A DNA stretch of 64,000 nucleotides from Ophioderma brevispina (GCA_023653785.1 JAMKCH010014125.1:1-64000), one strand, 5' to 3'. Counted from the first letter of the stretch, positions 46,114 to 57,660 are shown. Translations and numbers: made by a program. The notes: generated from the sequence alone by a model not told the origin.

Positions 46114-46390
46114 TATGACACATTTATTCAGTTTGCTTTCATGTTTCTTTTCCTCAATTCGTGAATGTTGTACGCATAAATAATCGCCTTTGTTCAGGCT
46201 ATGAGTATGAATTCCGTACTCTCATAACATTGTACGGCACACAACTATATTCCATGCATACGTCTGTGCATCTGAAAGCTGCTTATATTGATAATTTAAT
46301 TAATTCTCATAGTGATATTAATTGAAAATGCACGCATATATATTAATATTATTTCAAGTTGAATTAGCAAATTCAAATGCAACCCCGAGA

Positions 46391-47129
46391 TTAAAGAGAC
46401 ACTGGTATCTTTTGAAAAGAGTGCGCCCTCAAAACTGTTTAAATCCCATACTTTTGCGTTGGTAGCAACGTTTTTCCAAGTGGTAACTCGCTCCTGATAT
46501 GATTAAGCCCAAATGAACAACTTTATGTCTAAAGGCAAAGAGAATGATTGTTGTAATAATAATAAAACCACCCGGATTTTTTGTTATTAAAAAAAGTTCA
46601 CAGTGCTAAGTCACAAGAATATACCCTGGAGTTGATTCTCGTTGTATGGGCGCGTTCTGACCGATTTCTAACCTTTGTCGTTATAGAATCAACGAATATG
46701 ATCCGTGTTATAAGTGAATTTAAAATAAAAATATAAGGGCTGTAATTTTCTTTGACAGGGAATCCCAAAATGTGGATCGACCCATACCATTTTCGTGAGA
46801 GAGATGAATTAAAGTTGAATAGATCTGCAGAGTGCATCATGGAAATGTACATGGTGGTTCTTTTGGCTTTGAGGATTTTGTAACCCCTACATCAATGTCA
46901 AAAATAATAACCCCCAGTATATTTGGGACCTCGACTGCCGAAGAAAATGACAGTTCCTTAAAGTATTAACAATAAAGGCCAAATTAATGGGAAGTCTTTG
47001 GCATTATAATATGATTTATGTGTACTATGATACAGCATTTGTTGTGTGTAAAATGTGTTTTTCTAGATCTTTGCCAATCATTTCAGAGCAAATTGAATGA
47101 TTTTATTGAAAATAAGCCTGTCTCTTTAA
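46391..47129. mobile_element. Candidate non-autonomous element with TTAAAGAGACA ends
   Basis: The left end TTAAAGAGACACTGG is an inverted match of tgtctctttaa at the right (TTAAAGAGACAGGC when inverted). About 739 bp lie between. The inverted match stops after about 13 bases, so this pair could be coincidence or two solo ends. A similar taaagagacagg occurs at 23,819. Confidence 0.45.
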
Positions 47130-48683
47130 CGTATATAACTGGGTTAATTCATTCACGGTTATTCTGGTCCCCAACCATGAAGTACATTCTATATTAGCTT
47201 ATATTATTGTTCCCTATTCTGAATTATAGTATTTTATTCGCAGTGGGTATCCAAGGTCACTTGCAAAACCCTTCACTGGGGTTTGAGCATTCACGCTAAT
47301 ATTTGCACACTCAACTAAAGAGGTCATTGCCCCTGATATTATAACTCTCAGCCGCATTGATATTAAGAACAATCTTATGACACGGCATATGGTGTTGATC
47401 GCTTGCGTGGTTGATGATATTAATATGGCGTATGGATGCGAATATAATTTCAGTTATATAAAAATGTAGTAGGCACAAGTTTACAACCCACCTTTCGCTA
47501 AGATATTCCTTTGGCAGGGCCTTTTGGCAGTTCCCTCAAAGCACGTGCTTAAAAACAGGAGCAACAAATAAAGCACAATCAGCAGGAATCCTCCAGCTTT
47601 GTTCAATCCTTCGACAATGCCGCTTAACTTTTGAATGCTAAGAGCCGATGTCAGATCCATTCAGATCTTTCTTTATATAAAAGCGCCCCCAGTGAGTTAA
47701 CGTCAGATAGTGTAAGTCCATGCAACAAGGAGAGGCAACTGAAAAGTAAGACAGCTATTAAAAAAAAAATCACACACACAAATGATATTGTGGTAACTAC
47801 GCTTTTTCACCAAAATATTTTGTACGACGAACTCCTGCCCTGTGACGCTGCTATGCCATCAAAATCTCTATATGGGGAATAGCGCCAACATACGTCCAGT
47901 AAGTAAATTCAAGCAGGCGACACCCGGCCTGACTCTAGAAACTATACGAATGATAACTAATAGCCTAGATTTTCAAGCAAAGCTTGCATTTAAACAGAAG
48001 ACAGACTGGAAAAAGAAAAAAACTTACATTCGTAATAATATTTTAATCCTTATGTGAACCCTAACTGGGACCATACTAAGATTATAGTGCTTTTCCATTA
48101 CTAGTACAAACAGCAAGATGTGTTCAATTAGCAATTTTTTAACTTTGATCCTTATTTTTAAAATATTCTTTGTTATTTTTAGATACGATATCTTTGTGAT
48201 GAATAAAGATTCGTGAAAATTGACTTTGAAATTAGACTTATTTAATTTGACATTTAAATTGACCCTTAAGTGCAGAAACTAATTAGTCTTTCGCTCATTT
48301 TGACGCAAAATTAAAATCATTATTTGCCCGAAGTTTATTTTAATTTTTGCCATATATTTTTACGCTCTAAATTTAAGGGATTTAATAGTCAATCTTCAGG
48401 AGTGTAGAAACAACTTATTATCCGAATTGAACTCAATTCCCCGGGCCCCGTGAATATGCACTTCCGTAACAGCAATATAGGCGGGGTGTCGTGTCTTCTT
48501 CTAGATAGTCCTTGCGTTCTTGAAGAATTGATACACAATTATTGGTCGATGCAAAGTAAGATTCACAGTATTATACTATTATATTATCCTTCCTGATCTT
48601 TTAACGCCTTTAATCCATGGGTGACTCTATCCTGTCGGATTTTTGCCGTTAGATACAACTTTTTTGCATTTATGTTTTTTATT

Positions 48684-48707
48684 GCTCGCGCCCGGAAGGG
48701 CGCGAGC
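48684..48707. other. Perfect GC-rich hairpin, 10 bp stem with GGAA loop
   Basis: GCTCGCGCCC and GGGCGCGAGC pair perfectly around a four-base GGAA loop, which is a GNRA tetraloop if transcribed. It sits in AT-rich DNA and only 17 bases from the next palindrome. Confidence 0.85.
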
Positions 48708-48724
48708 TATAAGAGATTATTTTC

Positions 48725-48766
48725 AGCTGAGACTAATATACCTACGTAGGTATATTAATCTCAGCT
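48725..48766. other. 42 bp near-perfect palindrome
   Basis: The arm agctgagactaatataccta is followed by cg and its inverted copy, with a single mismatch (c against a, nine bases from each end) and no spacer. Such spacer-free palindromes extrude easily and are usually unstable, so its preservation is unusual. Confidence 0.85.
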
Positions 48767-50246
48767 TTCAGAGAGACACCTGCGATTTTCCAATGGTTGC
48801 GAACGAGGGTTTGGAGATAATTACATATTGAATGTTTTCAGATCATATATTTGTGGCGTTCTGCTCGAGATATAAACAATACCAATCGCTGATTTGACCA
48901 ATAATTATGAATAGATTTCAATGTTACTCCTTGTTTGATAACGATAACATATGAATGACTTAATACTTGTTGATTTGAACAAGGCTGGGTGGCCAGTTTG
49001 GTGGCGCTATACCTCAACATTGTCTATGGCTCAGACGATGGCGGCCAAGACTCTTGCAATATAACAACTTATCAAAACGAACCAAACAGATCACTTTGAT
49101 TTGACAGATGTACCGCAGCCCCTCGACGTAGAGGTCAAACTCAGAGGTTAGTGAGTGCGCTAGACGTTAGTTAGATGCTGGAGGGTTGGTTTCATAGATA
49201 CTTGGTTGTTTCTCTTCTTTAAATGTCTTCAGTTGTAGTGATATTGACGAGGGTTTCAGGTAGACAGTTCCATTCGGTTTATTGTACATGAAGCCCGTGC
49301 GCGATTTCACATTGGTGTGTTAACACCAAGTGGGTCTATGTCTTGTTGCAAAAAGATTTTCACGCGTATCACAGTCATATCGCATCCAATTTGTGATCAA
49401 TCAAAAGATACAAGATAGAGGGCGTCTTGGTGTTGGCCCCTTAAAGACAGGCGATGTGCGCCGGACTTCTTGATTCAGAGCTATTCAATTTGAATTTACA
49501 TTTAAGGCTGTGAAGGCATGTAACTGACTTAAATGGTTAAAATTTCATCTAACTGTATTTAATTTATTGTTTCTTCTTGTAAAAGGCAAGAAGAAATGCG
49601 TTATAATTGCGGTACCTCACGTTTTATGCCATTATATCATCATGATTTGGCAAATGCAAATCACATAAAGTGGGGTAATATAGGAAATACTATATTTTTG
49701 TTTTCAATGTGACTCGATACCGGAATCACTGATTGATGCATCTGAACAGAATTTCCATCATGGAGGAATCATCAGGTGAATTTATTATCTGCTTACGATT
49801 TTTTCTGACAGACGCAATAAACTGGTTTTGCTGAGGTTCTTATATCAGGGCTACTCTTAGTTTCTTAAAATAGGCGAGCATAGATGCACTTAGAACAAAT
49901 CCACCAATCCCCCTACTACATTAGAAAGAAATGGTTGTTAATGTTAACAAAGAGAGAGGGCTTGAGTCCGTTAGCACATGAAGTCCGAGAGAGCGCCTAT
50001 CAGACCTCACACTAAACGCCATCAATTTTAATAAAGTTTGAAACTGTTACACCCCAAGAATTAGCAATGATTTATTCACTTTGAGTAAGATTTAACTCAT
50101 TAAATTAGCAATAAAATATTGTTAAATTAATCTAAATAATATAAAAAATATACTGTTTGTGTGCATAACTGGTGTGTTGTAGCAATTAGAATCAAGAGAA
50201 CCGCGGAGAATTTTCTGGAGTTAACTGAGATCGGAGATCCGACTAG

Positions 50247-50650
50247 TGTTACGCCGAAAATGCGTGACGTCGAAATCGCGTTGAATTCGACAGCAATAAC
50301 GATTTTCCCCGTACTGGCGCTTATGACTGCGCAAGGGCCTGCGCTGAGGCTAAGCAGTGTATCAAGGGCTTGTATCCGGAATCAACAACTGCTTGCATCA
50401 ATGATCGCGCGGGGAGCCAGGTCAAGGGCCTGATGGTTTCCGGGGATTGTTATCATTCATTTTTATGTGGATAATGCTCGAACGCATGAGATCAGCTGGT
50501 CAGTCCCACACCTACAATCAGCATGATCGGGGTCCAAATGTACGCGCTGCCATGCATGCAAAAAAACTCTCCGTGAATATTGCACTTGTCACCAGTTGCG
50601 AAATTGCGTGACGTCAAGCATTTCAGTGATCACGCGTTTTCGGCGTAACA
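50247..50650. mobile_element. 404 bp MITE nested in the 5' LTR, CTAG target duplication
   Basis: Termini TGTTACGCCGAAAATGCGTGA and, inverted, the same with C for T at position 15. CTAG occurs immediately on both sides (50,243-50,246 and 50,651-50,654), and the 3' LTR has a single CTAG at the matching site ('agactagcctag'), which is what insertion predicts. A 4 bp duplication and TGT...ACA ends recall Ginger-type DNA transposons, but without a transposase this is tentative. The plus frame 50,161-50,433 crosses the boundary and is not a gene. Confidence 0.88.
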
Positions 50651-50855
50651 CTAGCCTAACTCAAGTTGATATGTGTCTGGCCATTGGTGGCGCACTGCGT
50701 GTAAGTTACACAGTCAGTGAGTAGCTGGTATAAGATCCTAAATCTAGGCAGTACATGTGGAATGGTGAGGCATTTCCAGACTTATGATGTGATGGACTAT
50801 ATTTAGCACAGTGACTCATATAGAGATGACAGATCCTTTGTATTGTTTGAGAGGA

Positions 50856-50863
50856 TTATAAAG
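50856..50863 (+). promoter_or_regulatory. 5' LTR TATA box
   Basis: gaggattATAAAGcctgg aligns with gaggaTATATAAAGccctgg of the 3' LTR. One or two bases have been lost from the box in this copy. Confidence 0.6.
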
Positions 50864-51132
50864 CCTGGTAAGAGAGATGAGGCCGAGTAATCACAACATT
50901 CATTACCCAAGGACAGTTTCTTAACATCTTGATACAAGTTTAGCGAGTATTGCAACCTTACCAAGTTATAGTAGAGTATAGTGACACCTAGTGCTTCAAG
51001 GTGACAGCGACAGTAATCGCAGTCAAATATATTCTCGGTAGTGGACATTGTCATTAGTAGTTCAGATACAGCAGTGTGTCCGATGTGTAGCCGTGTTCGG
51101 TTTTATATTTTGTGGTCTCTGAGGTATCAAGG

Positions 51133-51729
51133 TTAACCCTGTCTCAAGGGGGGGGGGGGGTGGGTACACCCCCTACCGAACTTCGCCCCGGTGCGCTAAA
51201 ACGCTAAAAAAATCGTAAGCTTCTAGGTAATCGTTTCTTCATCCTTCGGTCAGTTTAGCGGAAAAAATGTGAGGGTAGTTACTTCACGGGGTAGGGTATT
51301 GCCGTCAAAGTCGAAGGGTAAGGGGGGGTGGTGCCACCCAAGGATAGTTTATGTGGGTTTTGGAAAATATTATGCACGTATGGCTCTAAAACTCTAATTA
51401 GTAAAAAACTAAGCCAATTGCCACATTTAGAGCCTGAAAACCGCATGAAAATCCGATTTCCCTACGTTTTTGCGCAAAAATTGATTTTCGCCTATTCTGT
51501 GAAATGCAATGTGGCCGATTCGCGGACTTGATGCCGTTCATTGTGGGCAATACAGTATGTCAGTACGGATTTGGGTATCCATGGAAAGGAGGACCATAGC
51601 TATCCATGTACACAATCAGAAGCATAGGGTGCTTTATAAAAATTCTCGAGGGGGGGGTGGTAACCACCCCACCCCCCCCCCGTGGTAAACTGGACCGTGT
51701 ACTACAAAAAAAGGTTGTAAGACGAGGCG
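51133..51729. mobile_element. Probable second insertion in the 5' LTR
   Basis: The 3' LTR has no counterpart of this block; LTR similarity leaves at 'gaggtatcaagg' and resumes near 'gataaacaagtgcgcacattgac'. The inserted sequence carries long G runs (51,148-51,160; 51,650-51,658), a C run, and gtggtaaccacccc-type palindromes. A related ggggtggtaacccccc phrase occurs at 59,637. Exact ends and any target duplication are unclear. Confidence 0.65.
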
Positions 51730-52041
51730 ATAAACAAGTGCGCACATTGACTTTCTATTTAGTCGAACCTCCGAGCATCGGGGAGTATTAGGAGCTGGTT
51801 TTCTTCAGTAAGGACAAGTGTCCGTAGACACTCCCACTACTGGAAAGTGAAAGTTTTATGCTGGAATATTCGCCAGGACTCTTTGCAAGTTGTACATCTT
51901 TATAGTAATCCTGCTGCAGCCCGCTTCGCGGCACCACCATGTATACGTTTAGTATTCATTAATTAAACAACGTTATTATGGATAAATCTTTGATTATTGA
52001 TACCTAACGATGTTGAATTTAACTGATTTATACACAATTAC

Positions 52042-52047
52042 AATAAA
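52042..52047 (+). promoter_or_regulatory. 5' LTR poly(A) signal
   Basis: AATAAA within 'attacaataaaactgtgtttt'; the equivalent in the 3' LTR lies at 58,275-58,280. Confidence 0.55.
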
Positions 52048-52158
52048 ACTGTGTTTTAAAATTTGTACGCTCACAGGGTATTGTCTAGTTTTCAGGAGTT
52101 TGAATGCGGCGTAGTTTTGAGGTGGTTGTGGCCTTGGTCAAGGTGACCGTACCAAAAT

Positions 52159-52176
52159 TGGGGGCTCGTAGTCCGG
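52159..52176 (+). promoter_or_regulatory. Primer binding site, tRNA-Pro-like
   Basis: TGGGGGCTCGTAGTCCGG begins four bases after the LTR end. The well-known tRNA-Pro primer site reads TGGGGGCTCGTCCGG; here two extra bases (AG) lie after the GT, by either decay or sequencing error. Position directly after the 5' LTR supports the call. Confidence 0.8.
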
Positions 52177-52290
52177 AAAATCCACTGTAAAAAAAATACA
52201 GTTAAAATTTGAACAAATTTTGATTGTGTGTTTTAACTTTGATATCTGTGCTATATATTGTTATTCCGATGCAGGACGTGTTCATACACA

Positions 52291-53600
52291 ATGGCGTTTA
52301 ACGCAGAAGAGTTCGTTAAACAACAGATTACGTGGGAGAAGTCTATTTTCTTAAAAAGCCAGATTTAATGAATTGGCCAAATATTATTGGATGGGAGGTC
52401 AGGCTTCCATGAGGAAACAATAATTAAAAAACAGTTGATAACACATCTTGCTGAGGAAGATTTACTAGATGAGGGATGTTTGGAAAACATAGTGGAAAAT
52501 CAGATTAGTCAGATAGTGCTCTGAAAATGAACAGATTGAAATGCAAATGCAAATATAAAACAATGGGGACAAAAATTCTAAATAAGAAAAGAAAGACAAG
52601 ACAAAGTAAAGGGAAAGCAAGACAAATTACAATAAGAGACGGAAAAACTGGATTTATAAAGGCACTAAAACAACAAGAACGAGATGCCAAATTAAATGGA
52701 ATGAAAAGAAAAAGATGACCGATTACAAATGGAGGAAAGAATGTAGTTGGCAGAAAGAAATGAAGCAAAGCAAAATTGAACAAGAAGAAAGTGTAGAAAA
52801 AAAGGCACTCAGGCTCCTCCCACACTCAGGTTGTTGATGCCACTAGGAATATCAAATGAGTTCCGGCATTTAGGGAACAGAGTTGACAAGTTATTTTTTG
52901 CACTTCGAGAGATTGCCGAAAGTATGAAGTGGCCTAAAGAGCAATGGAACAACATTGACTTCAGGAATGTGTTTATTGGAAAGCTAGAGAGATCTACTCG
53001 TCCCATCAATTGATCCGTGCGGTGGGGGATTATGACAAGTAGTAAAGCAGTCTATTCTTAGGGCCTATGAATTAGTGCCTGAGGCGTATAGGCAAAAATG
53101 TCGGAGTGCCGAAAAACTTGCAGATCACCCTAACTCATGTCGAGGTTGCTAGAGTTCAGGAACAAATGTTGGTAGGTGGCTCACTTCAAGGATGGGGGGG
53201 CCACAAGATTCATCAACTAGGCAGTCAGTTGGTTTTAATTGAGCAATTCAAACAGTACATTCACGTCGACATAAACGAGATGAACGGATATCAAAGATTT
53301 GAAAAATGCAGTTAGCAACATAGCAGATGATTACGCCCTCACCCATAAGTTGAGTTCCCGCAGTAGTCGGTGTGGGGGTGGGCCTAAGAAGTCAAGTCAG
53401 AATTACAAGAGTTTTAATTCAAATACCTATAGGCCATACCAAAGTAGATCATTCCAAAGTCATGGGATACTAAAGAAGAAACTCAACAAGTCAGGTTCCT
53501 CCAGTCAGGGGAAAAAGGCGTCCTTTCTAGTGCCAAACCAAAGTCAGCGAATGGTTTTAAGTCAGACATAAACTTGCAATATTGCAAGGATTCAGGTCCG
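52291..53600 (+). pseudogene. gag: gag remnant with SCAN-related capsid region
   Basis: An ATG at 52,291 starts MAFNAEEFVKQQITWEKS, then frames shift. A charged K/E/R-rich region follows (52,520-52,780). At 52,838-53,012 the frame LGISNEFRHLGNRVDKLFFALREIAESMKWPKEQW... encodes the capsid segment; AYELVPEAYRQK (about 53,070-53,098) and ADDYALTHKL (53,322-53,350) continue it in other frames. A SKW/LKWPK motif and an L--AYELVPE-YR stretch are hallmarks of Gmr1-like gag proteins, from which the vertebrate SCAN domain is thought to derive. A basic/serine-rich tail (SSRSSRCGGGPKKSSQNY) follows. No intact protein can be made. Confidence 0.8.
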
Positions 53601-53699
53601 GTATGGCAAGCTGTTGGAAGTTGTTGGGAAACCAGATGGCCATGAAGCAGAAGTCCGCCCCCACAGGTTGTGCTGGGCCCTAGGACACAAGTTAGTTGC

Positions 53700-54240
53700 A
53701 CAGGCTATTAAACAGAAAGATGCTGCGTCTGAGAGTTAGGGAAGGCTTTGACCCATTTGTTTTGGAGGGTCAGTGTCGCTGATGGTGACAAAGTTGATCC
53801 AAAAACTATAAAGATCATGCGTGACACAGTTGTGCCCAGTCAGTGATTTTGGAGGGGTACATTGCCCTTTAGTGAAGTGAGTGCAACAGGTGAGAATGCT
53901 TTGTCCAGGTATATGTAGGAAATTATTAGTGTCCCTCTTCACAACGTGAATTTGAAGTCTGATTTGGTCTCGTGTACAGTCATAGAGGGAGAAGGCCTGA
54001 ACTTCCAGTCAAAAGTGTGTTTCGATGTTACTGGGAATGATTGGCAGGCGGGAAAGTACAACCCGAACCAATTGTTACCCCCAATCCCTGCACAGAAATA
54101 GCTGTGATGATATGAATAGTGCAGTTTATCCTGCCGGTGCAGTTACTAGGAGTACGGCTAGGAAAGCCATGCTTGAAGCAAATCGTGATAGGAAGGAGGC
54201 AGACCTTGTCCCTAATTTTAGATTAGAGGGACGTTCATGA
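53700..54240 (+). pseudogene. Aspartic protease remnant
   Basis: One frame reads VDPKTIKIMRDTVVPSQ at about 53,789-53,842. Retroviral-type proteases have D-T/S-G at the active site; here RDT is kept but the glycine is changed (53,822-53,827 code the Asp-Thr). LPFSEVSATGEN, VPLHNVNLKSDLVS and LPPIPAQK-type stretches follow in several frames up to about 54,100, then AVTRSTARKAM (54,138-54,170). It lies between gag and integrase, as expected in this element group. Frameshifts and the altered active site mean it is dead. Confidence 0.65.
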
Positions 54241-54639
54241 CAAATTAGATGACCCAGGTCAACTTCCCTCTTCAGGGAGATAGGTGTCTCCAAACACCAA
54301 AGGCAGGCCTTGAGCAGTGCATAGTGGGGATAATGATCCCTGGAGGCATAACAAGTAGTGTCTGAACAGGAGAATGATCCTGCACTCAAGAATCATAGTC
54401 CCAAAGGGCAGTAACCCGCAGGAGTCTTGAGACGTTCCTGTGTGTTTTTACAACACAATGGTGTGCTGGATGAGGAAATGGAGGCCACTGATGCTCCGGC
54501 AAAGGACGAGTGGACAGTGTTCATCAGGTAGTGTTCCAAAGGTTTATCATAGGTAGGTAACAGCAATGCCCATGAAGTTCCATGGCAGGCATTTAGGAAG
54601 TCAAGAAGACACAGCATAGGATTTTTAACCACTGTTGGT

Positions 54640-55600
54640 GCCTACACTTCGAAAGGATGTTTATGAATAATGTAGATCTTGCCATACTTGTCAAGTTGTG
54701 GGGCAAGCCTAATAAGAAATAGGCCTGCTCCTCTGAAACCGATAACGGCATTCGCGAGAGCCATTTAGTAGGGCCATAGTTGACTGTTTTAGGACGTCCC
54801 TATGGATAAGGATGTAATCAGTGCCTACTTTACTATATGTGTGCCTCTACCCAGGTTCCTGAGGCCATACAATGAAGGAATATAGGCTCAAACTGTAGTG
54901 AGGCTTTGGACCAAAATTTTCACTCTTGTAGGCATACCTAAGTCAATTCAGTCAGATCAGGGGTCAATTTCACACTGGTCTATTTCAGCAGTGAAGGTAG
55001 AGTAGGGATAGAACAGTATCGGTCCAGTGCTTACCATGCCGAGTCCCAGGAGCCTTGGGAAAAGATTCCACCAACTCTAAAGATATGATTAGGACTTACT
55101 GTTTGGAATGGGAGAGGATGGGATGAGGGAGTTCATTGTTATTGTTGCTGAAGGGAGGCAGTTCGGAAACACCTAGGTTTCAGTCATTTGAGTAGTTTTT
55201 GGGCGAACAGTGCGCGGTCCTTTGAAACTCCTAAAGTAGAAATGGCTGAATGATGAAATGACACCAACCTTTTGGACATGTTTCAATTCAAGTATAGGCT
55301 CAATAGGGCAAATGAAGTTGCCAGGGAGAATTTGAAGCATGCCCAGACCAAAATGAAGAAGTGGTATGACAAAGATGCCAAGATGTAGGGTCTTTAGGCC
55401 AGGAGACCAAGTGTTAGTCTTTTTCCAATCCCTGGACATCCAATGCAGGCTAGATACCATGGTCCCTATACAGTAGAGTCCACAAGTAAATGAAGTTGAC
55501 TACATAGTCAAAACGCCAGATAGGCGTAGAGTAGGCATTGTGCCATGTAAATTGCTGAAGGAGTATGTAGGTGAGAAATTGATGATGGCATTGCAAAACC
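54640..55600 (+). pseudogene. Integrase remnant
   Basis: The zinc-binding C-x2-C is seen as CRSCHTCQVVG at 54,671-54,703. Catalytic core residues can be traced: Asp in AIVDC (54,782-54,784), Asp in IQSDQG (54,955-54,957) and the Glu near 55,059 after SSAYHAESQE. The C-terminal part reads MIRTYCLEWER (55,087-55,120), YRLNRANEVARENLKHAQTKMKKWYDKDAKM in shifting frames at 55,290-55,386, and a GPY-type end with PGHPMQARYHGPYT at 55,433-55,474, then IVKTPDRRR. The order zinc finger, D-D-E core, GPY region is complete. Stops and shifts are many. It precedes RT. Confidence 0.85.
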
Positions 55601-55639
55601 AGTGTGCTCTGGAGTTTTATGAGGAAAGTAAAATGATGA

Positions 55640-56560
55640 CAATCAGGAAATCTGAAGAGGTTCAAAATTCAACAGTGATGACAAGCAGCAAATTGCAAAA
55701 GTCAGATGTGCTTAAAGATTGGGATAACAAAATAGGCCCCCTTCCGATACATCAACAGTGCGAAATCAAGCAGTTGATTCATGAGGTTGAGGATATTTTT
55801 TCCTGATGTCCCTAGTAGAACCACTGCTGTTTATCATGATGTTGATGTGGGTGAATTTGTGTACCAATTAAAAATAGCACCCTTTACCAGAGTAAATCTA
55901 TGAAGAAAGAAATCTCAACAAGAGATAGAGTACATGTTGGCAACATGTAATTGAATCAAGCAAAAGTGAATGCGTTCCCCATGATTTGGTTCCAAAAAAT
56001 GATGGTTCCCTTAGGTTTGTGGACAGAATTCAGAAGGGTAAATCAATGCTCAAAGACTGATTCATTTCCGATACATCGTATGGATGATTGCATTGACAAA
56101 ATTGGCAATTCAAAGTACGTCGCAGTTTGACCTTTTGAAGGGTATTGGCCAGGTTCCCCTTAATGATCGTGCAAAAGAAAATTCAGCATTTTGCACACCG
56201 GATGGGATTTTCAGTATCGTGTTATGCCTTTCGGTATGAAAAACGCACCGGAACGTTCCAACGAATGGTAAATCATATTAGTTGCAGACATAGAAGGCTG
56301 GGAAAGCCTATGTGATGATTGATGTGTAAGGTCAGGTGGGAACAACACATTGGGCAGCTTCCATCGCTTGTTTCAGACGTTGTCAGAAAACAAATTGGAC
56401 AGTTAATTTGGTCAAGAGTGAGTGTTGCCATGCCAATGTCACCTAGTTAGGCCATGTAGTAAGGTCAAGGCAAGGTCAAGCATTCAAGGTAAAGTTGAAG
56501 CATGAGCAGTTCCCACACCTAGAACCAGGAAAAGAACTAGAGGTTCTTAGGTATGGCTGG
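55640..56560 (+). pseudogene. Ty3/gypsy-type reverse transcriptase remnant, downstream of integrase
   Basis: After a short linker ending IHEVEDIFS (55,780-55,804), RT motifs appear in order: a fingers region with KEISTRDRVHVG-like and LVPKNDGSLRFV (55,984-56,023), QFDLLKGIGQVPL (56,130-56,163, motif A), CTPDGIFSIV and VMPFGMKNAPERSN (56,222-56,263, motif B), and the YVDD box, frameshifted, at 56,309-56,320. VNLVKSECCHANVT and the LGHVV region follow at 56,400-56,460. This is a gypsy-like RT. In ordinary gypsy elements it lies upstream of integrase; here it clearly lies after it. Confidence 0.88.
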
Positions 56561-56689
56561 AGATTACAGGAAGTTTTGTCCAAACTTTCAGATATTGCCA
56601 GTCCTTGACAAATTTGACTAGCCAAAAATGTCAAATTGTTGGTCGCAAGAAGGTGAAATTGGTTTCCAAAAATCAAGCCATACTGATTA

Positions 56690-57080
56690 GTGAACCAGTT
56701 TGATTGCACCGGCCTTTCAGAAGCATAGCTGGCAAGACCGCCAAGTGATATAGGGTGTGGTGGAGTTCTTATGCAAGAAGGAGGAAGACGGAATAGAACA
56801 CACTATTTGTATTTCTCAAGAAGTTTAACAAGCAACAAAGAAATTACCCCCTATGAGAAGGAGTGTCTGCTTGTTTTGCATTAGGGCATTTTGATGTATA
56901 ATTGGGCACAACAGTGCCCACCCAGTGCTTGTTTTCAAAGATCACAACCCCCTCACCTTCATCCGCAGGATGAAAAACAAGAATCGTAGGTGTAGTGAGG
57001 TGGAGTTTGAACTTGCAAGAGTACAAACTAGACATCAGACACATCAATTGCAAAGATAATGTGAGGGATGCATGCCTTAT
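56690..57080 (+). pseudogene. RNase H remnant
   Basis: GCGGVLMQEGGR (56,755-56,790), HYLYFSRSLTSNKEITPYEKECLLVLH (56,803-56,881, with the catalytic Glu in YEKECL) and VFKDHNPLTFIRRMKNKNR (56,932-56,985, catalytic Asp in DHNPL) are readable, with LNLQEYKLDIRHINCKDNVRDA at 57,004-57,070 closing the domain. The order is RT then RNase H, ending the pol region. The final plus frame 56,995-57,255 covers its end and enters the polypurine tract. Confidence 0.85.
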
Positions 57081-57218
57081 CCAGAATTGTTTAGTAAGTC
57101 AGAAACAAGTAAAGCTTTTAAAAAGGCAATGTTACATTGGGAATAAGCTATGGATAGGAAAAAAAATTGAGCGCCTTAAATCGGTTACGAAAGTTTGCTT
57201 TTCAATCAAAATTCGTTC

Positions 57219-57233
57219 TGAAGGGGAGAGGGC
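57219..57233 (+). promoter_or_regulatory. Polypurine tract
   Basis: tgaaggggagagggc abuts the 3' LTR start at 57,234. It is the expected plus-strand primer for this element. Confidence 0.75.
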
Positions 57234-57651
57234 TGTTACAGCCCCCAAGAATTAGCAATGATTTATTTCATTTCACTTTGAGTAAGATTAAGTCATAAAT
57301 TAGCACATAAAAATTGTAAATTAATCTAAATAATAATGATAATATAAACGATACCTGGTTTGTGTGATAACTGGTGTGTATGTAGAATTAGATTCAAGAG
57401 AACCACGGAGAATGTTTTGTTTTTCGAGCTAGGAGATCAGACTAGCCTAGTCCAAGGTGATATGTGTTCTTGGCCACAGGTGGCGCCACTGCTGTGTAAT
57501 TACACAGTCAGTGAGTAGCTGCTGTGAGATCCCAAATCTATGCAGAACATGTGGAATGGTAGAGGCATTTCCGGACTTATGATGTAATGGACTATATTTA
57601 GCACATGACTCATATAGAGAGGACCAGATCCTCTTGTATTGTTTGAGAGGA

Positions 57652-57660
57652 TATATAAAG
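57652..57660 (+). promoter_or_regulatory. 3' LTR TATA box
   Basis: TATATAAAG, conserved in position in the 5' LTR, marks the likely U3/R boundary region. Confidence 0.6.

Larger units (their letters stand above)
47130..50044. other. Unassigned stretch preceding the LTR element
   Basis: No gene is recognised. The notable feature is a pair of strong hairpins at 48,684-48,766, listed separately. Short open frames (47,631-47,882; 47,842-48,057; 48,643-48,831) show no known similarity. Confidence 0.4.
50045..52154 (+). repeat. 5' LTR, expanded by insertions
   Basis: It aligns with the 3' LTR in blocks: 50,045-50,242, about 50,655-51,132 and about 51,730-52,154. The extra ~960 bases relative to the 3' LTR are a 404 bp MITE at 50,247-50,650 and a second block of about 600 bases. 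Differences outside the insertions are substitutions and many single-base indels, implying an old element or noisy sequence. Confidence 0.85.

Noticed and set aside
48684..48707. Bacterial-type intrinsic terminator
   Set aside because: A GC-rich hairpin is present but no T tract follows and the surrounding DNA is eukaryotic repeat sequence.
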